Positions 1-7,403 of a DNA stretch of 10,101 bases are shown here, one piece after another. Source of the DNA: JAFGMR01 sp964632755 (lineage in GTDB: Archaea; Halobacteriota; Methanosarcinia; Methanotrichales; Methanotrichaceae); contig CAZWDT010000067.1 of assembly GCA_964632755.1 (NCBI GenBank), forward strand, positions 1 through 10,101, written 5' to 3'. The position numbers were made by a program, and so were the translations under genes. Position 1 is the first letter of the stretch. Every line of letters begins with the position of its first letter. The notes below the pieces were generated by a model, which did no database searches, had not been told where the DNA came from, and worked only from the letters and a program-made list of their open reading frames with translations.

Positions 1-1322
1 AGCGCCCTCTCATTTCCCTTGCGGTAGTCGGATACAGCCTCGACGCAGTCGGAGACGGCGGAGCGCACGGCCTGGAGGACGACATCATCTCCCGCCTTGG
101 CTAGGCCCAAGGCCTCGACCACCTGGGCGGGCGACCCCCCATGATCGAGGATCTCTCGAATAACCGAGACTGCGGCGGCATCGGAGATCCTCCCCTCGGA
201 GAGGAGCTGCAGTATCTCAACCATATCATCCGAGGAGAATTGTTCGATTCCCACATCCCTGTAGTTCAGCTCGCCCTTGAGGACGTCCGCGATCCAGACA
301 GCGGCGAGCTTTGGAGGAGCCCTGGAGGCCACGCTCTCGAAGAAGTCGGCGACCTTGATCTCGGACGTGAGCGACTTTGCGTGGTCGTCGGCGATCCCGT
401 ACTCTTCCCTGAATCGCTCCCTTCTTGCGTCGGGCAGCTCCGGCAGGGAGGCCCGAATATTCGGAACCCAGTCAGCCACCCGGAGGGGCACGAGGTCAGG
501 CTCTGGGAAGTACCTGTAGTCGTGGGCCTCCACCTTGCTCCGAATGGACACGGTGATCCCCCGCAGCTCGTCGTAGTGGCGAGTCTCCTGGATCACCTCC
601 ATCCCCCTTCGACGCATGTTGCGCTGTCGGGTTATCTCGTAGGATAGGGCCTTCTCAACCCCCTTGAAGGAGGAGATGTTCTTCACCTCAGCGCGGTCCC
701 CTCCCTTCAGAGAGATATTCGCGTCCACCCGCATCGCCCCTTCGAGCGTTCCATCGAAGACGTCAAGGTAATCCAGTATGGACTTGAGCTTGTCGAGAAA
801 GATCCGTGCCTCCTTGGGCGAGCGCATATCTGGCTCGGTCACGACCTCTAGGAGGGGCATTCCGCAGCGGTTGTAGTCGACCATGGTGTACTTCGCCTTG
901 TCGATCGTTCCGGCGTGCACGAGCCTTCCGGGATCCTCCTCCAGATGAGCTCGGGTGATTCTGATTTTGCGCTCGCCGTCCTCCCCTTTGATCAACACTT
1001 GCCCCATTGTTGCAAGGGGGAAGTCGTACTGGCTGATCTGGAAGCCCTTTGGAAGGTCTGGATAGTAGTAGTTCTTCCGATAGAATAGGGTGTTCTCTTC
1101 GATCCGGCAGTTGAGGGCAAGCCCCACCTTGATCCCGCTCTCGACCGCCCTCCTGTTGAGGACTGGAAGCGATCCAGGAAGCCCGAGACAGACTGGACAT
1201 GTATGGCTGTTTGGAGGCGCATCATGGTAGGCGGTCGAGCAGCCGCAGAACATCTTTGATTTCAGCCGATTGAGCTGGACGTGTACCTCGAGCCCCACGA
1301 TCACGTCGTTATACGCAGCCAT
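1..1322 (-). CDS. gatB: Asp/Glu-tRNA(Asn/Gln) amidotransferase subunit B (GatB), 3' end missing
   Basis: GatB is the tRNA-binding kinase subunit of the cytoplasmic GatCAB amidotransferase. It activates the side chain of a misacylated tRNA with ATP before GatA-derived ammonia is added. I translated about 440 residues by hand without a stop. The N-terminus shows GLEVHVQL (E12, H14 are probable metal/catalytic positions), the zinc-type pairs C26-x-C28 and C42-P-V-C45, the YYPDLPKGFQISQY block (about 86-99) and the HLEEDPGRL block (about 126-134). The rest fits the cradle domain followed by a helical YqeY-like tail. Family members are about 475-480 aa, so only the last ~35-40 residues lie outside the left edge. 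The ATG overlaps the gatA stop as ATGA, which fixes the start and implies translational coupling. In archaea glutamine is usually handled by GatDE, so this complex probably serves Asn-tRNA (inference). Confidence 0.96.
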   Translation of the reverse strand, partial: MAAYNDVIVGLEVHVQLNRLKSKMFCGCSTAYHDAPPNSHTCPVCLGLPGSLPVLNRRAVESGIKVGLALNCRIEENTLFYRKNYYYPDLPKGFQISQYDFPLATMGQVLIKGEDGERKIRITRAHLEEDPGRLVHAGTIDKAKYTMVDYNRCGMPLLEVVTEPDMRSPKEARIFLDKLKSILDYLDVFDGTLEGAMRVDANISLKGGDRAEVKNISSFKGVEKALSYEITRQRNMRRRGMEVIQETRHYDELRGITVSIRSKVEAHDYRYFPEPDLVPLRVADWVPNIRASLPELPDARRERFREEYGIADDHAKSLTSEIKVADFFESVASRAPPKLAAVWIADVLKGELNYRDVGIEQFSSDDMVEILQLLSEGRISDAAAVSVIREILDHGGSPAQVVEALGLAKAGDDVVLQAVRSAVSDCVEAVSDYRKGNERA

Positions 1323-2743
1323 CAGGCCACCTCCGGCATTCTCAGATGATGGGGCGTTGCCTCCTCGAAAGAACGCGCCGCTCTCAAGAGCAGATCCTCC
1401 TCGAAATGTCTTCCGATCAGCTGGAGCCCTATCGGCAGACGGCCGGCAAAGCCGCAGGGAACCGATATGGCCGGAACTCCGGCGAGGTTTATAGGAACCG
1501 TGAAGACGTCGGCCATGTAGAGGGAGAGGGGATCGTCTATCCTCTCGCCTATGCGAAAGGCGGGAAAGGGCATCGTGGGGGAGACGAGCAGGTCCACATC
1601 CGCGAGGGACCTCTCGAAGTCCTCCTTGATCAGCGTTCTCACCTGGAGGGCTTTCAGGTAGTATCGGCCGTAGTACCCCGCCGAGAGGGCATAAGTGCCA
1701 AGGAGGATGCGCCTCTTGGTCTCCTTGCCAAAGCCGGCTGAGCGGACCTTGGAGAAGGTCGTATGCCAGTCACGATCCTCGCCCATCCGTTTTCCATAGC
1801 GGAGACCATCGAAGCGGGCGAGGTTCGACGATGCCTCGCTCATGGCGATTATGTAGTAGGCAGCAAGCGCATACTTGGTATGGGGAAGGCTCACCTCTCT
1901 CCATGAAGCCCCGAGCTCTTCGAGGACCGAGATCGCATCCCAGACCGCCTTCTCTACAGACGGATCCACGCCTTCTCCGAAGTACTCCCGCGGGACGCCT
2001 AGACGGAGACCTGCTATGCTCTCGCGGACGCCAGCCAGATATTGACCCTTCTCCGCCGAGGTCGAGTCCCTTGGGTCGTTGCCGGAGATAACCTCCAAGA
2101 GCAGGGCGGAGTCCTCGACGGTTCTCGTGAGGGGTCCTATCTGCTCGAGGGAGTTTGCGTAGGAGATGAGGCCGTAGCGGGAGACGAGGCCGTATGTGGG
2201 CTTGAGCCCGACTATGCCGCAAAAGGAGGCAGGACATCTAACCGATCCGCCGGTATCCGAACCAAGGGCGCATGGAGCCTCGCCTCCAGCGACTGCCGCG
2301 GCGCTTCCACCGCTAGAGCCTCCAGGAACCCGATCGATCTCCCAGGGATTTCTCGATGGTCCAAAGCAGCTCGTCTCCGTGGAGGTCCCCATGGCGAACT
2401 CGTCCATATTGGTCTTGCCCATGATTATCGCTCCCTCCGCCTTCAGCCGCTCGATCACGTGGGCATCGTAAGGAGGGATGTATCCCCGAAGTATGGAGGA
2501 GCTGCATGTGGTCTCTATCCCCTTCGTGGATATGCCGTCCTTGATCGCTATCGGAACCCCAGCCAGGAGGCCGCCCCAGGGGGAGCGATCGAACTTGCGA
2601 GCCCTTTCAAGAGCAGACTCCTTGGAGAGTGTGTTGAAGGCGTTGAGCTTGCTTTTCTCGATCCTCTCGAAGAGACCTTCCAGATACTCCTCGGCCGATC
2701 CAGATGCCAGATCCTTCTTGAGCCCAGAGAGCATGGCAATCAC
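1322..2743 (-). CDS. gatA: Asp/Glu-tRNA amidotransferase subunit A (GatA), amidase
   Basis: GatA is the glutaminase subunit of GatCAB. It releases ammonia from glutamine and channels it to GatB. The 473-residue product is full length and carries the amidase signature: K68 in AIKDG, the GGSSGGSAAA loop with the cis-Ser at about S143, and the nucleophile S167 in DTGGSVRCPA. The spacing of K, S and S is what the Ser-cisSer-Lys triad requires. The first codon taken here is GTG at 2743, which overlaps the gatC stop as GTGA and has GAGG a few bases upstream. An in-frame ATG three codons later (2734) is an alternative start. The gene sits between gatC and gatB in one operon with no gaps. Composition matches its neighbours and nothing is missing. 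Confidence 0.97.
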   Translation of the reverse strand: MIAMLSGLKKDLASGSAEEYLEGLFERIEKSKLNAFNTLSKESALERARKFDRSPWGGLLAGVPIAIKDGISTKGIETTCSSSILRGYIPPYDAHVIERLKAEGAIIMGKTNMDEFAMGTSTETSCFGPSRNPWEIDRVPGGSSGGSAAAVAGGEAPCALGSDTGGSVRCPASFCGIVGLKPTYGLVSRYGLISYANSLEQIGPLTRTVEDSALLLEVISGNDPRDSTSAEKGQYLAGVRESIAGLRLGVPREYFGEGVDPSVEKAVWDAISVLEELGASWREVSLPHTKYALAAYYIIAMSEASSNLARFDGLRYGKRMGEDRDWHTTFSKVRSAGFGKETKRRILLGTYALSAGYYGRYYLKALQVRTLIKEDFERSLADVDLLVSPTMPFPAFRIGERIDDPLSLYMADVFTVPINLAGVPAISVPCGFAGRLPIGLQLIGRHFEEDLLLRAARSFEEATPHHLRMPEVA

Positions 2744-3021
2744 ACTATCCTCGGGCTCTTGAAGTAGCCAGCCTCGATTTTTGGGGCGTTCTTCAAGGAC
2801 TCCTCCTGGGCGAGGGAGGGCAACACATGGTCCTCTCTAAATACGTTGACCAAGTCCAGCACGCGATATGTGGGACTCACGTCATCCGCATCTACCTCGT
2901 CGAGCTGGTGGAACCAGTCAAGCACTGAGTTGAACTGGGCCACGAACTCCTCTCGCTCTTCTTCAGCTATCTCGATGCTGGCAAGCCAGCCTATATGCTC
3001 CACATCTTTAATGGTGATCAT
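2740..3021 (-). CDS. gatC: Asp/Glu-tRNA amidotransferase subunit C (GatC)
   Basis: GatC is the small structural subunit that wraps the GatA/GatB interface and stabilises the complex. The 93-residue protein is of normal length. It shows the family pattern: an N-terminal helix with DVEHIGWLASIEI, then FNSVLDWFHQLDEVDADDVSPT, then NVFREDHV, NAP and the C-terminal GYFKSPRIV that threads into GatA. The ATG at 3021 follows a GTGAT that could pair with the anti-Shine-Dalgarno end of 16S rRNA. This is the first gene of gatCAB. A TATA-like element lies about 105 bases upstream, just after the tRNA terminator, so the operon probably has its own promoter. Confidence 0.96.
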   Translation of the reverse strand: MITIKDVEHIGWLASIEIAEEEREEFVAQFNSVLDWFHQLDEVDADDVSPTYRVLDLVNVFREDHVLPSLAQEESLKNAPKIEAGYFKSPRIV

Positions 3022-3125
3022 GATACATCACACGGTCAACAGCCGTCTCGTTTCGTTCTCATCTCCTGAGCGTTTCTCGCTAGGGAAGACGCATAGGAGG
3101 ATGTCTCCCCGAAGTACCTTATGAG

Positions 3126-3136
3126 ATATAAAGGCT
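3126..3136 (-). promoter_or_regulatory. Probable TATA/BRE promoter of gatCAB
   Basis: On the minus strand the sequence reads GAGCCTTTATATCTC, with TTTATAT at 3132-3126 preceded by a purine/C-rich BRE-like stretch. The expected start would be near 3102, giving a leader of about 80 nt before the gatC ATG. It follows directly after the T-tracts that end the tRNA transcript, where a new promoter would be expected. No experimental support; recognised by pattern only. Confidence 0.5.
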
Positions 3137-3157
3137 CAGGCCGTGCGTTGATGAGCC

Positions 3158-3173
3158 AAAGAAAAGGTAAAAA
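3158..3173 (-). terminator. T-rich terminator downstream of tRNA-Arg
   Basis: Reading the minus strand just past the tRNA 3' end gives TTTTT-ACC-TTTT-C-TTT within 16 bases. Archaeal RNA polymerase stops at oligo-T tracts without needing a hairpin, so this is the likely end of the fusA-tuf-rps10-tRNA transcript. Confidence 0.6.
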
Positions 3174-3178
3174 GGCAG

Positions 3179-3252
3179 CGGACCCGCCGGGATTCGAACC
3201 CGGGTCTGAGGCTCCGGAGGCCCCTATTCTATCCAGACTATACTACGAGTCC
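3179..3252 (-). tRNA. tRNA-Arg (anticodon CCG)
   Basis: The 74-nt cloverleaf was folded by hand. The acceptor stem GGACTCG pairs with CGGGTCC (one T-G wobble). The anticodon stem GGGGC pairs with GCCTC around the loop CTCCGGA, which gives anticodon CCG and so reads CGG (Arg). The T arm is CCGGG-TTCGAAT-CCCGG. The discriminator is G73 and no CCA is encoded (the next bases are CT). The D arm is GTAT-AGTCTGGATA-GAAT and keeps A14, G18G19 and A21, but positions 12 and 23 are both A, an unpaired step. There is no intron in the anticodon loop. The gene starts 3 nt after the rps10 stop, so it is almost certainly processed from the same transcript by RNase P and RNase Z. Confidence 0.95.
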
Positions 3253-3255
3253 AGC

Positions 3256-3564
3256 CTAACTTTCCAGCACGATCTCGATGTTCACATTCTTGGGGACCTG
3301 GATGCGCATGAGCTGCCTTAGAGCCCTCTCGTCTGCATCAAGGTCTATCAGGCGCTTATGTACCCGCATCTCCCAGTGATCCCAGGTAGCCGTTCCCTCC
3401 CCATCAGGGCTCTTCCTCGTGGGAACGACCATACGCTTGGTGGGTAGAGGGATCGGCCCTGCCATATGCACCCCAGTCCTCTGGGCGATTCCCTTCACCT
3501 GGTTGCATATATCATCCAGCATGGAGGGATTCGTCCCGGAGAGTCTTATTCTTGCCTTCTGCAT
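3256..3564 (-). CDS. rps10: 30S ribosomal protein S10 (archaeal S10p/uS10)
   Basis: S10 is a component of the head of the small ribosomal subunit. The 102-residue protein is of normal archaeal length. It has the archaeal/eukaryotic uS10 features: N-terminal QKARIRLSGTNP, the GIAQRTGVHMAGPIPLPTKRMVVPTRKSPDGEG loop (about residues 25-57) that reaches into the subunit, then WEMRVHKRLIDL and the C-terminal strand VPKNVNIEIVL. It follows tuf by 26 bases, the conserved EF-1alpha-S10 order of archaeal str operons. Ribosome-binding complementarity before the ATG is weak (GGTTGA), so translation may be coupled to tuf. The stop codon is TAG. Confidence 0.97.
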   Translation of the reverse strand: MQKARIRLSGTNPSMLDDICNQVKGIAQRTGVHMAGPIPLPTKRMVVPTRKSPDGEGTATWDHWEMRVHKRLIDLDADERALRQLMRIQVPKNVNIEIVLES

Positions 3565-3590
3565 AGTTCAACCAACTGAAAATAAATGGT

Positions 3591-4859
3591 TTAACGCGGC
3601 GTCACGTTTTGGCACATGCCCGCCGCGATAGTCTGACCCATATCCCTAATGGCGAACCTTCCCAACTGCGGGATCTCCTTTACCTTCTCTATGACCATCG
3701 GCTTGCTCGGGATCACCGAGATGATGGCTGCATCGCCCGCCTTGATGAAGGCTGGGTTCTGCTCCTTCACCGCGCCTGTTCGGGGATCGAGCTTCGCCTT
3801 GAGCTCGGTGATCGTGCAGGCGATCTGAGAGGTATGGCAGTGGAAGACCGGTGTGTATCCGGCGGAGATAGCGCTCGGGTGCTGCAGAACAACGATCTGA
3901 GCGGTGAACTCCTTGGCCACGGTGGGCGGATTGTCCACATGGCCGCAGACGTCGCCTCTGCGGATGTCGTTTCTGGAGACGCCCCTCACGTTCCATCCGA
4001 TGTTGTCGCCGGGCAGGGCCTCAGCCACCTCATCGTGATGCATCTCGATCGACTTGACCTCCCCCGTTACCCCTGCGGGCTCGAAGATGACCTTGTCGTT
4101 CTTCTTCATGACTCCCGTCTCGACGCGCCCGACTGGCACGGTGCCAACGCCGGAGATCGTGTAGACGTCCTGGACCGGAACGCGCAGCGGCAGCGTGGTT
4201 GGCTTGACCGGCTGCTTGAGGTTGTTCAAGGAATCGATCATTGTCGGTCCCGTGTACCACTTGGTGTTCTCGCTCAGCTTGATCAGATTGTCTCCGACGA
4301 AGGCGGATGTCGGTATGAAGGGAACGTCGTCAACCTTGTAACCAACCATGCGAAGGAGCTTGGAAACCTCCTCCTTAACCTCCTTGTACCTCGCCTCATC
4401 GTACTTAGCTGCATCCATCTTGTTGACGGCTACGATCAGCTGGTTGACGCCCAGAGTCCTCGATAGGAATACGTGCTCCCTCGTCTGTGCCATCACACCG
4501 TCGGGGGCGGCCACCACTAGAATGGCGGCGTCAGCCTGGCTTGCCCCTGTGATCATGTTCTTGATGAAGTCCCTGTGGCCGGGACAGTCCACCACGGTGA
4601 AATAGTACTTATCCGTATCGAAGCGCTGGTGAGCGATATCGATCGTCACGCCCCTCTCGCGCTCTTCCTTCAGGCTATCCATGACCCATGCGAACTCGAA
4701 GGTTGCCTTCCCCTTGGATGTGGCTTCCTTCCTGAACTCGTCGATGATATGGGGATCAATGGCACCCGTCTCAAACATCATTCTTCCGACAAGCGTTGAC
4801 TTGCCGTGGTCAACGTGTCCGATTACCGCTAAGTTGAGGTGCGGCTTGCTCTCTGCCAT
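3591..4859 (-). CDS. tuf: Translation elongation factor 1-alpha (EF-1A/EF-Tu)
   Basis: This GTPase delivers aminoacyl-tRNA to the ribosomal A site. The 422-residue archaeal-type protein has GHVDHGKS (G1, residues 14-21), ERGVTIDIA (G2), DCPGHRDF (G3, 91-98), NKMD (G4, 146-149) and TSAF (G5), followed by the two beta-barrel domains. The C-terminus is IRDMGQTIAAGMCQNV, as in archaeal EF-1alpha. The frame is open five codons further up to a TTG at 4874. I chose the ATG at 4859 because GGAGG sits 8 nt before it and archaeal orthologues begin there (MA..KPHLNLAVIGHVDHGKST). The gene lies 77 bases after fusA and 26 bases before rps10. It is complete and shows no odd residues. Confidence 0.97.
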   Translation of the reverse strand: MAESKPHLNLAVIGHVDHGKSTLVGRMMFETGAIDPHIIDEFRKEATSKGKATFEFAWVMDSLKEERERGVTIDIAHQRFDTDKYYFTVVDCPGHRDFIKNMITGASQADAAILVVAAPDGVMAQTREHVFLSRTLGVNQLIVAVNKMDAAKYDEARYKEVKEEVSKLLRMVGYKVDDVPFIPTSAFVGDNLIKLSENTKWYTGPTMIDSLNNLKQPVKPTTLPLRVPVQDVYTISGVGTVPVGRVETGVMKKNDKVIFEPAGVTGEVKSIEMHHDEVAEALPGDNIGWNVRGVSRNDIRRGDVCGHVDNPPTVAKEFTAQIVVLQHPSAISAGYTPVFHCHTSQIACTITELKAKLDPRTGAVKEQNPAFIKAGDAAIISVIPSKPMVIEKVKEIPQLGRFAIRDMGQTIAAGMCQNVTPR

Positions 4860-4867
4860 GTATCCAT

Positions 4868-4872
4868 CCTCC
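4868..4872 (-). promoter_or_regulatory. Shine-Dalgarno site that sets the tuf start
   Basis: GGAGG on the minus strand ends 8 nt before the ATG at 4859. It overlaps the alternative upstream TTG codon, so that codon cannot be the start served by this site. Confidence 0.75.
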
Positions 4873-4911
4873 AACAGATTCCTTATTAATCTTGCGTATC
4901 TCGCTATTGCG

Positions 4912-4918
4912 TTTAATA
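4912..4918 (-). promoter_or_regulatory. Possible internal TATA element before tuf
   Basis: In the 77-base fusA-tuf gap the minus strand reads CGAAAGTATTAAACGC, an AT-rich box in a GC-rich setting and about 53 bases before the tuf ATG. A secondary promoter giving extra EF-1alpha and S10 would fit. The match to the archaeal TATA consensus is only partial and cotranscription with fusA is equally possible. Confidence 0.25.
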
Positions 4919-4936
4919 CTTTCGAGGGCCTTGCCT

Positions 4937-7126
4937 TCAGGCCTTGAGATAGTCACTGGGCTTGGGCATATCGGGCTTGAGGCCCTTCCTAGTACGTATC
5001 TGCTTGACCGCCTCCAGCAAGAGATTTGCAGGAAGCGGCTCGAATCCAGCGAACTCCGTCGACCACATGGCCCTTCCCTCAGTGGCAGACCTTATGGCGC
5101 CTGCAAAGCCGAACAGCGCAGCCACCGGGACCTTGGCCTTGATGATGATCATATCTCCCTCGGTCTCCATGCTCAGTATGATGCCCCGGCGGCCCTGTAT
5201 CTCGGCCATTGCCCCGCCCATCTGATCCTGGGGCACCTGGATGAAGACGTTCTGGAAAGGCTCCAATAGGGTGGGATCGGCGAGCAGAATGCCTGCCTGG
5301 ACCGCCTGCCTGACGGCCGGTATGACCTGGGCTGGGCCTCTGTGGATGGCGTCCTCGTGAAGCTTGACGTCCATCAGCTTGGCCTTGACGCCCTGGACCG
5401 GCTCCCTGCAGATGGGCCCGTTCTTGACGGCCTCCTCGAATCCTTCCAGGATGAGCTCCATCGTCTCCCGGAGATACTGTATGCCCTTCGTCATGTTAAT
5501 GAACATGTTGGTCCCAAAGGAGTTCACTATGCTGCGGGCTTCGTCCTTGTCCATGCCCGCCTCCATGAGCATCTGTCTCCTTGAAACCTCGTCCATCTTC
5601 ATATCTACCTTGCCCTCGCGGAGAAGGTCAACGACACCGGGCTCCAGGGGCTCGAACTCGATGTAGAAGCGGTTGTGATGGTTGGGCGACTTGCCCTCCA
5701 CTGGTCCTGCCTTGCCCACAACCGACTCCCTGTAGACCACTATGGGCGGCGTGGCCTTAATCTCCACGCCCTTGTCTCGCGTGATCCTATAGGCAACGAT
5801 CTCGAGGTGAAGCTCGCCCATCCCAGCCATCAAGTGTTCGCCCGTCTCCTCGTTGATGTTGATCTGGAGCGTGGGGTCTTCCTTGGCCACCTGGCGCAGC
5901 ACCTCCACGAGCTTGGGCAGGTCTCGCATGTTCTTGGCCTCGATTGCCACGGTCATTACGGGCTCTGAGACGTGCTTGATCGCTTCGAATGGGGTTATGG
6001 TCTCTGTTGAGACGGTGGACCCAACGATCGCATCGCGAAGGCCGGTCACGGCGGCGATGTTCCCTGCGGGGATCCTCTCCACCTCTACCCTCTCTGCGCC
6101 CATCATAATTCCGGTCTGCTGTATGCGGTTTGTGTTGGAAATGCCAGAGATGATCAGCTCCATGCCCCGCTCCAGCGTTCCCGAGAAGAGCCTCCCCGTT
6201 GCCACCTCGCCGGCGTGGGGATCGATCTTGACCTTGGTTATCATGAAGGCCAGAGGGCCATTTGGATCGCATGCGGCCATGGCCTTGCCTACCTTGCTGC
6301 TCCAGTCTCCGTGCCAGATCACGCGGACGCGCTCCTTCTGGGCTTGCAAGGGGCTTGGCAGGAAGCGGATTACCATTTCGTTGATGGCCACATAAAGGGG
6401 GCACTTCAGGGCCAGCTCCTTCATGTTGTCGTTCTTGCAGTAGTCGAAGACCTCTTCGAAGCCGATGCCGGTCGTCTTCATCAGGGGCACGCTGATCGCC
6501 CAGTTGTAGAGGGCGGAGCCGAAGGCCACGCTGCCATTAGCGGCGTCTAAACGCCATCCGGCCTTGTATCTCTCCTCGTCCATCCCCCGAATTAGCTTGT
6601 TGATGTTGTCGATGACACGGCCAAGGCGCAGAGCCATCTCCTGCTTCTCCACCTTGAGCTCGTTTATCATGCGGTCGACCTTGTTCACGAAGAGCACCGG
6701 CCGAACTCCTTCCCTGATGGCCTGCCTGAGAACCGTCTCGGTCTGTGGCATGGCCCCTTCCACGGCGTCAACAACTACTACGGCGCCATCCACAGCCCTC
6801 ATGGCCCTTGTGACGTCACCTCCGAAGTCAACGTGACCGGGCGTATCGATCATGTTGATGAGGTACTCCTTGCCGTCGTACTCGTGGACCATGGAGACGT
6901 TGGCCGCATCGATTGTGATGCCCCTCGCCTGCTCCAGCTCGTCGAAGTCCATGAAGAGCTGTCTGCCCGCTAGGTCCATGGAGATCATCCCCGCCCCGGC
7001 AAGCAAATTATCGGAGAGGGTGGTCTTCCCGTGATCGATATGCGCGACGATCCCAATATTACGGATCATATCAGGCTTATCCATCAATGTCGTTACACGT
7101 TCAGCTATCTTCTTCCTCTTGCCCAT
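4937..7126 (-). CDS. fusA: Translation elongation factor 2 (archaeal EF-2)
   Basis: EF-2 is the GTPase that drives translocation of tRNA and mRNA on the ribosome. From the ATG at 7126 it is 729 residues, normal for archaea. Motifs are AHIDHGKT (G1, 28-35), RGITI (G2), DTPGH (G3, 94-98) and NKVD (G4, 148-151). They are followed by domain II, the GEHLMAGMGELHLEI region of domain III, and domain IV with DAIHRGPAQVIPA. In that block H595 is the histidine converted to diphthamide in archaea and eukaryotes. An in-frame GTG three codons upstream (7135) is possible. I prefer the ATG because archaeal EF-2 starts as MG(R/K)RKK and GGTG lies 6 nt before it. It is the first gene of fusA-tuf-rps10-tRNA. 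The rps12 and rps7 genes that often precede it in archaea are absent here. Confidence 0.97.
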   Translation of the reverse strand: MGKRKKIAERVTTLMDKPDMIRNIGIVAHIDHGKTTLSDNLLAGAGMISMDLAGRQLFMDFDELEQARGITIDAANVSMVHEYDGKEYLINMIDTPGHVDFGGDVTRAMRAVDGAVVVVDAVEGAMPQTETVLRQAIREGVRPVLFVNKVDRMINELKVEKQEMALRLGRVIDNINKLIRGMDEERYKAGWRLDAANGSVAFGSALYNWAISVPLMKTTGIGFEEVFDYCKNDNMKELALKCPLYVAINEMVIRFLPSPLQAQKERVRVIWHGDWSSKVGKAMAACDPNGPLAFMITKVKIDPHAGEVATGRLFSGTLERGMELIISGISNTNRIQQTGIMMGAERVEVERIPAGNIAAVTGLRDAIVGSTVSTETITPFEAIKHVSEPVMTVAIEAKNMRDLPKLVEVLRQVAKEDPTLQININEETGEHLMAGMGELHLEIVAYRITRDKGVEIKATPPIVVYRESVVGKAGPVEGKSPNHHNRFYIEFEPLEPGVVDLLREGKVDMKMDEVSRRQMLMEAGMDKDEARSIVNSFGTNMFINMTKGIQYLRETMELILEGFEEAVKNGPICREPVQGVKAKLMDVKLHEDAIHRGPAQVIPAVRQAVQAGILLADPTLLEPFQNVFIQVPQDQMGGAMAEIQGRRGIILSMETEGDMIIIKAKVPVAALFGFAGAIRSATEGRAMWSTEFAGFEPLPANLLLEAVKQIRTRKGLKPDMPKPSDYLKA

Positions 7127-7210
7127 AACACGCACCGCGATATTTGTGATGAAGGTAAATCTAGTCTAGGACTTGATTCCAGCCTCGGACTCCTTGACCT
7201 CTGACTCCAC

Positions 7211-7218
7211 CTATATAA
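7211..7218 (-). promoter_or_regulatory. Probable TATA box of the fusA operon
   Basis: The minus strand reads AAGGCTTATATAGGTGG. TTATATAG is a strong archaeal TATA match with a purine-rich BRE-like flank. A start near 7188 would leave a leader of about 60 nt before the fusA ATG. The TATATA core is symmetric, so the same element could also fire toward lysC on the plus strand. Confidence 0.6.
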
Positions 7219-7249
7219 GCCTTGGGCCATGGACCGAGGCGAGGCGGAC

Positions 7250-7288
7250 GCGCATCTAACTTGATGCGCCTTCTCCAATGCGCCTTCT
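7250..7288. repeat. 20-bp dyad plus 11-bp direct repeat in the divergent promoter region
   Basis: GCGCATC (7250-7256) and GATGCGC (7263-7269) form a perfect 7-bp inverted repeat around a 6-base spacer. The right arm also begins a direct repeat: ATGCGCCTTCT occurs at 7264-7274 and again at 7278-7288. The sequence ATGCGC is therefore present three times in 39 bp, once inverted. The cluster lies about 30-70 bp upstream of the fusA TATA box and about 75-115 bp upstream of the lysC TATA-like box. That suits an operator or, if transcribed, a small hairpin. The function is unknown. Confidence 0.6.
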
Positions 7289-7363
7289 GCCTTATCGCAA
7301 GATTGAACAGATCCGCTCATCCAATGAACTGGACGAGAACGAGATAAAATAGCCCGAGTAAAG

Positions 7364-7370
7364 CTTATAT
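7364..7370 (+). promoter_or_regulatory. Probable TATA box for the aspartate kinase gene
   Basis: CTTATAT lies in an AT-rich patch about 34-40 bases before the ATG at 7404. The predicted start is near 7392, giving a very short leader of roughly 10 nt. A second AT-rich stretch (GATAAAATAG, 7343-7352) is an alternative. AAGG at 7392-7395 could act as a weak ribosome-binding site. Confidence 0.4.
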
Positions 7371-7403
7371 CGATGGGACGGAAGGTTTGGCAAGGTTTTC
7401 ACG

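Noticed and set aside
141..647. Plus-strand open frame of 168 codons
   Set aside because: It lies antisense to gatB, whose minus-strand translation carries clear family motifs. High-GC coding DNA often keeps the opposite strand open.
2042..2767. Plus-strand open frame of 241 codons
   Set aside because: It is fully antisense to gatA, and its sequence has no recognisable domain pattern.
3065..3085. Small imperfect hairpin (AGCG-TTTCT-CGCT core) in the gatCAB leader
   Set aside because: Only a 4-bp perfect core with a mismatch beyond it. Too weak to call a riboswitch or attenuator.
3609..4466. Plus-strand open frame of 285 codons
   Set aside because: It is antisense to tuf. Its composition is that of a reverse-complement shadow and there is no ribosome-binding context.
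7105..7320. Minus-strand open frame across the fusA start and divergent intergenic region
   Set aside because: Low-complexity Ser/Arg-rich product spanning the fusA TATA box. It is better explained as non-coding promoter DNA.
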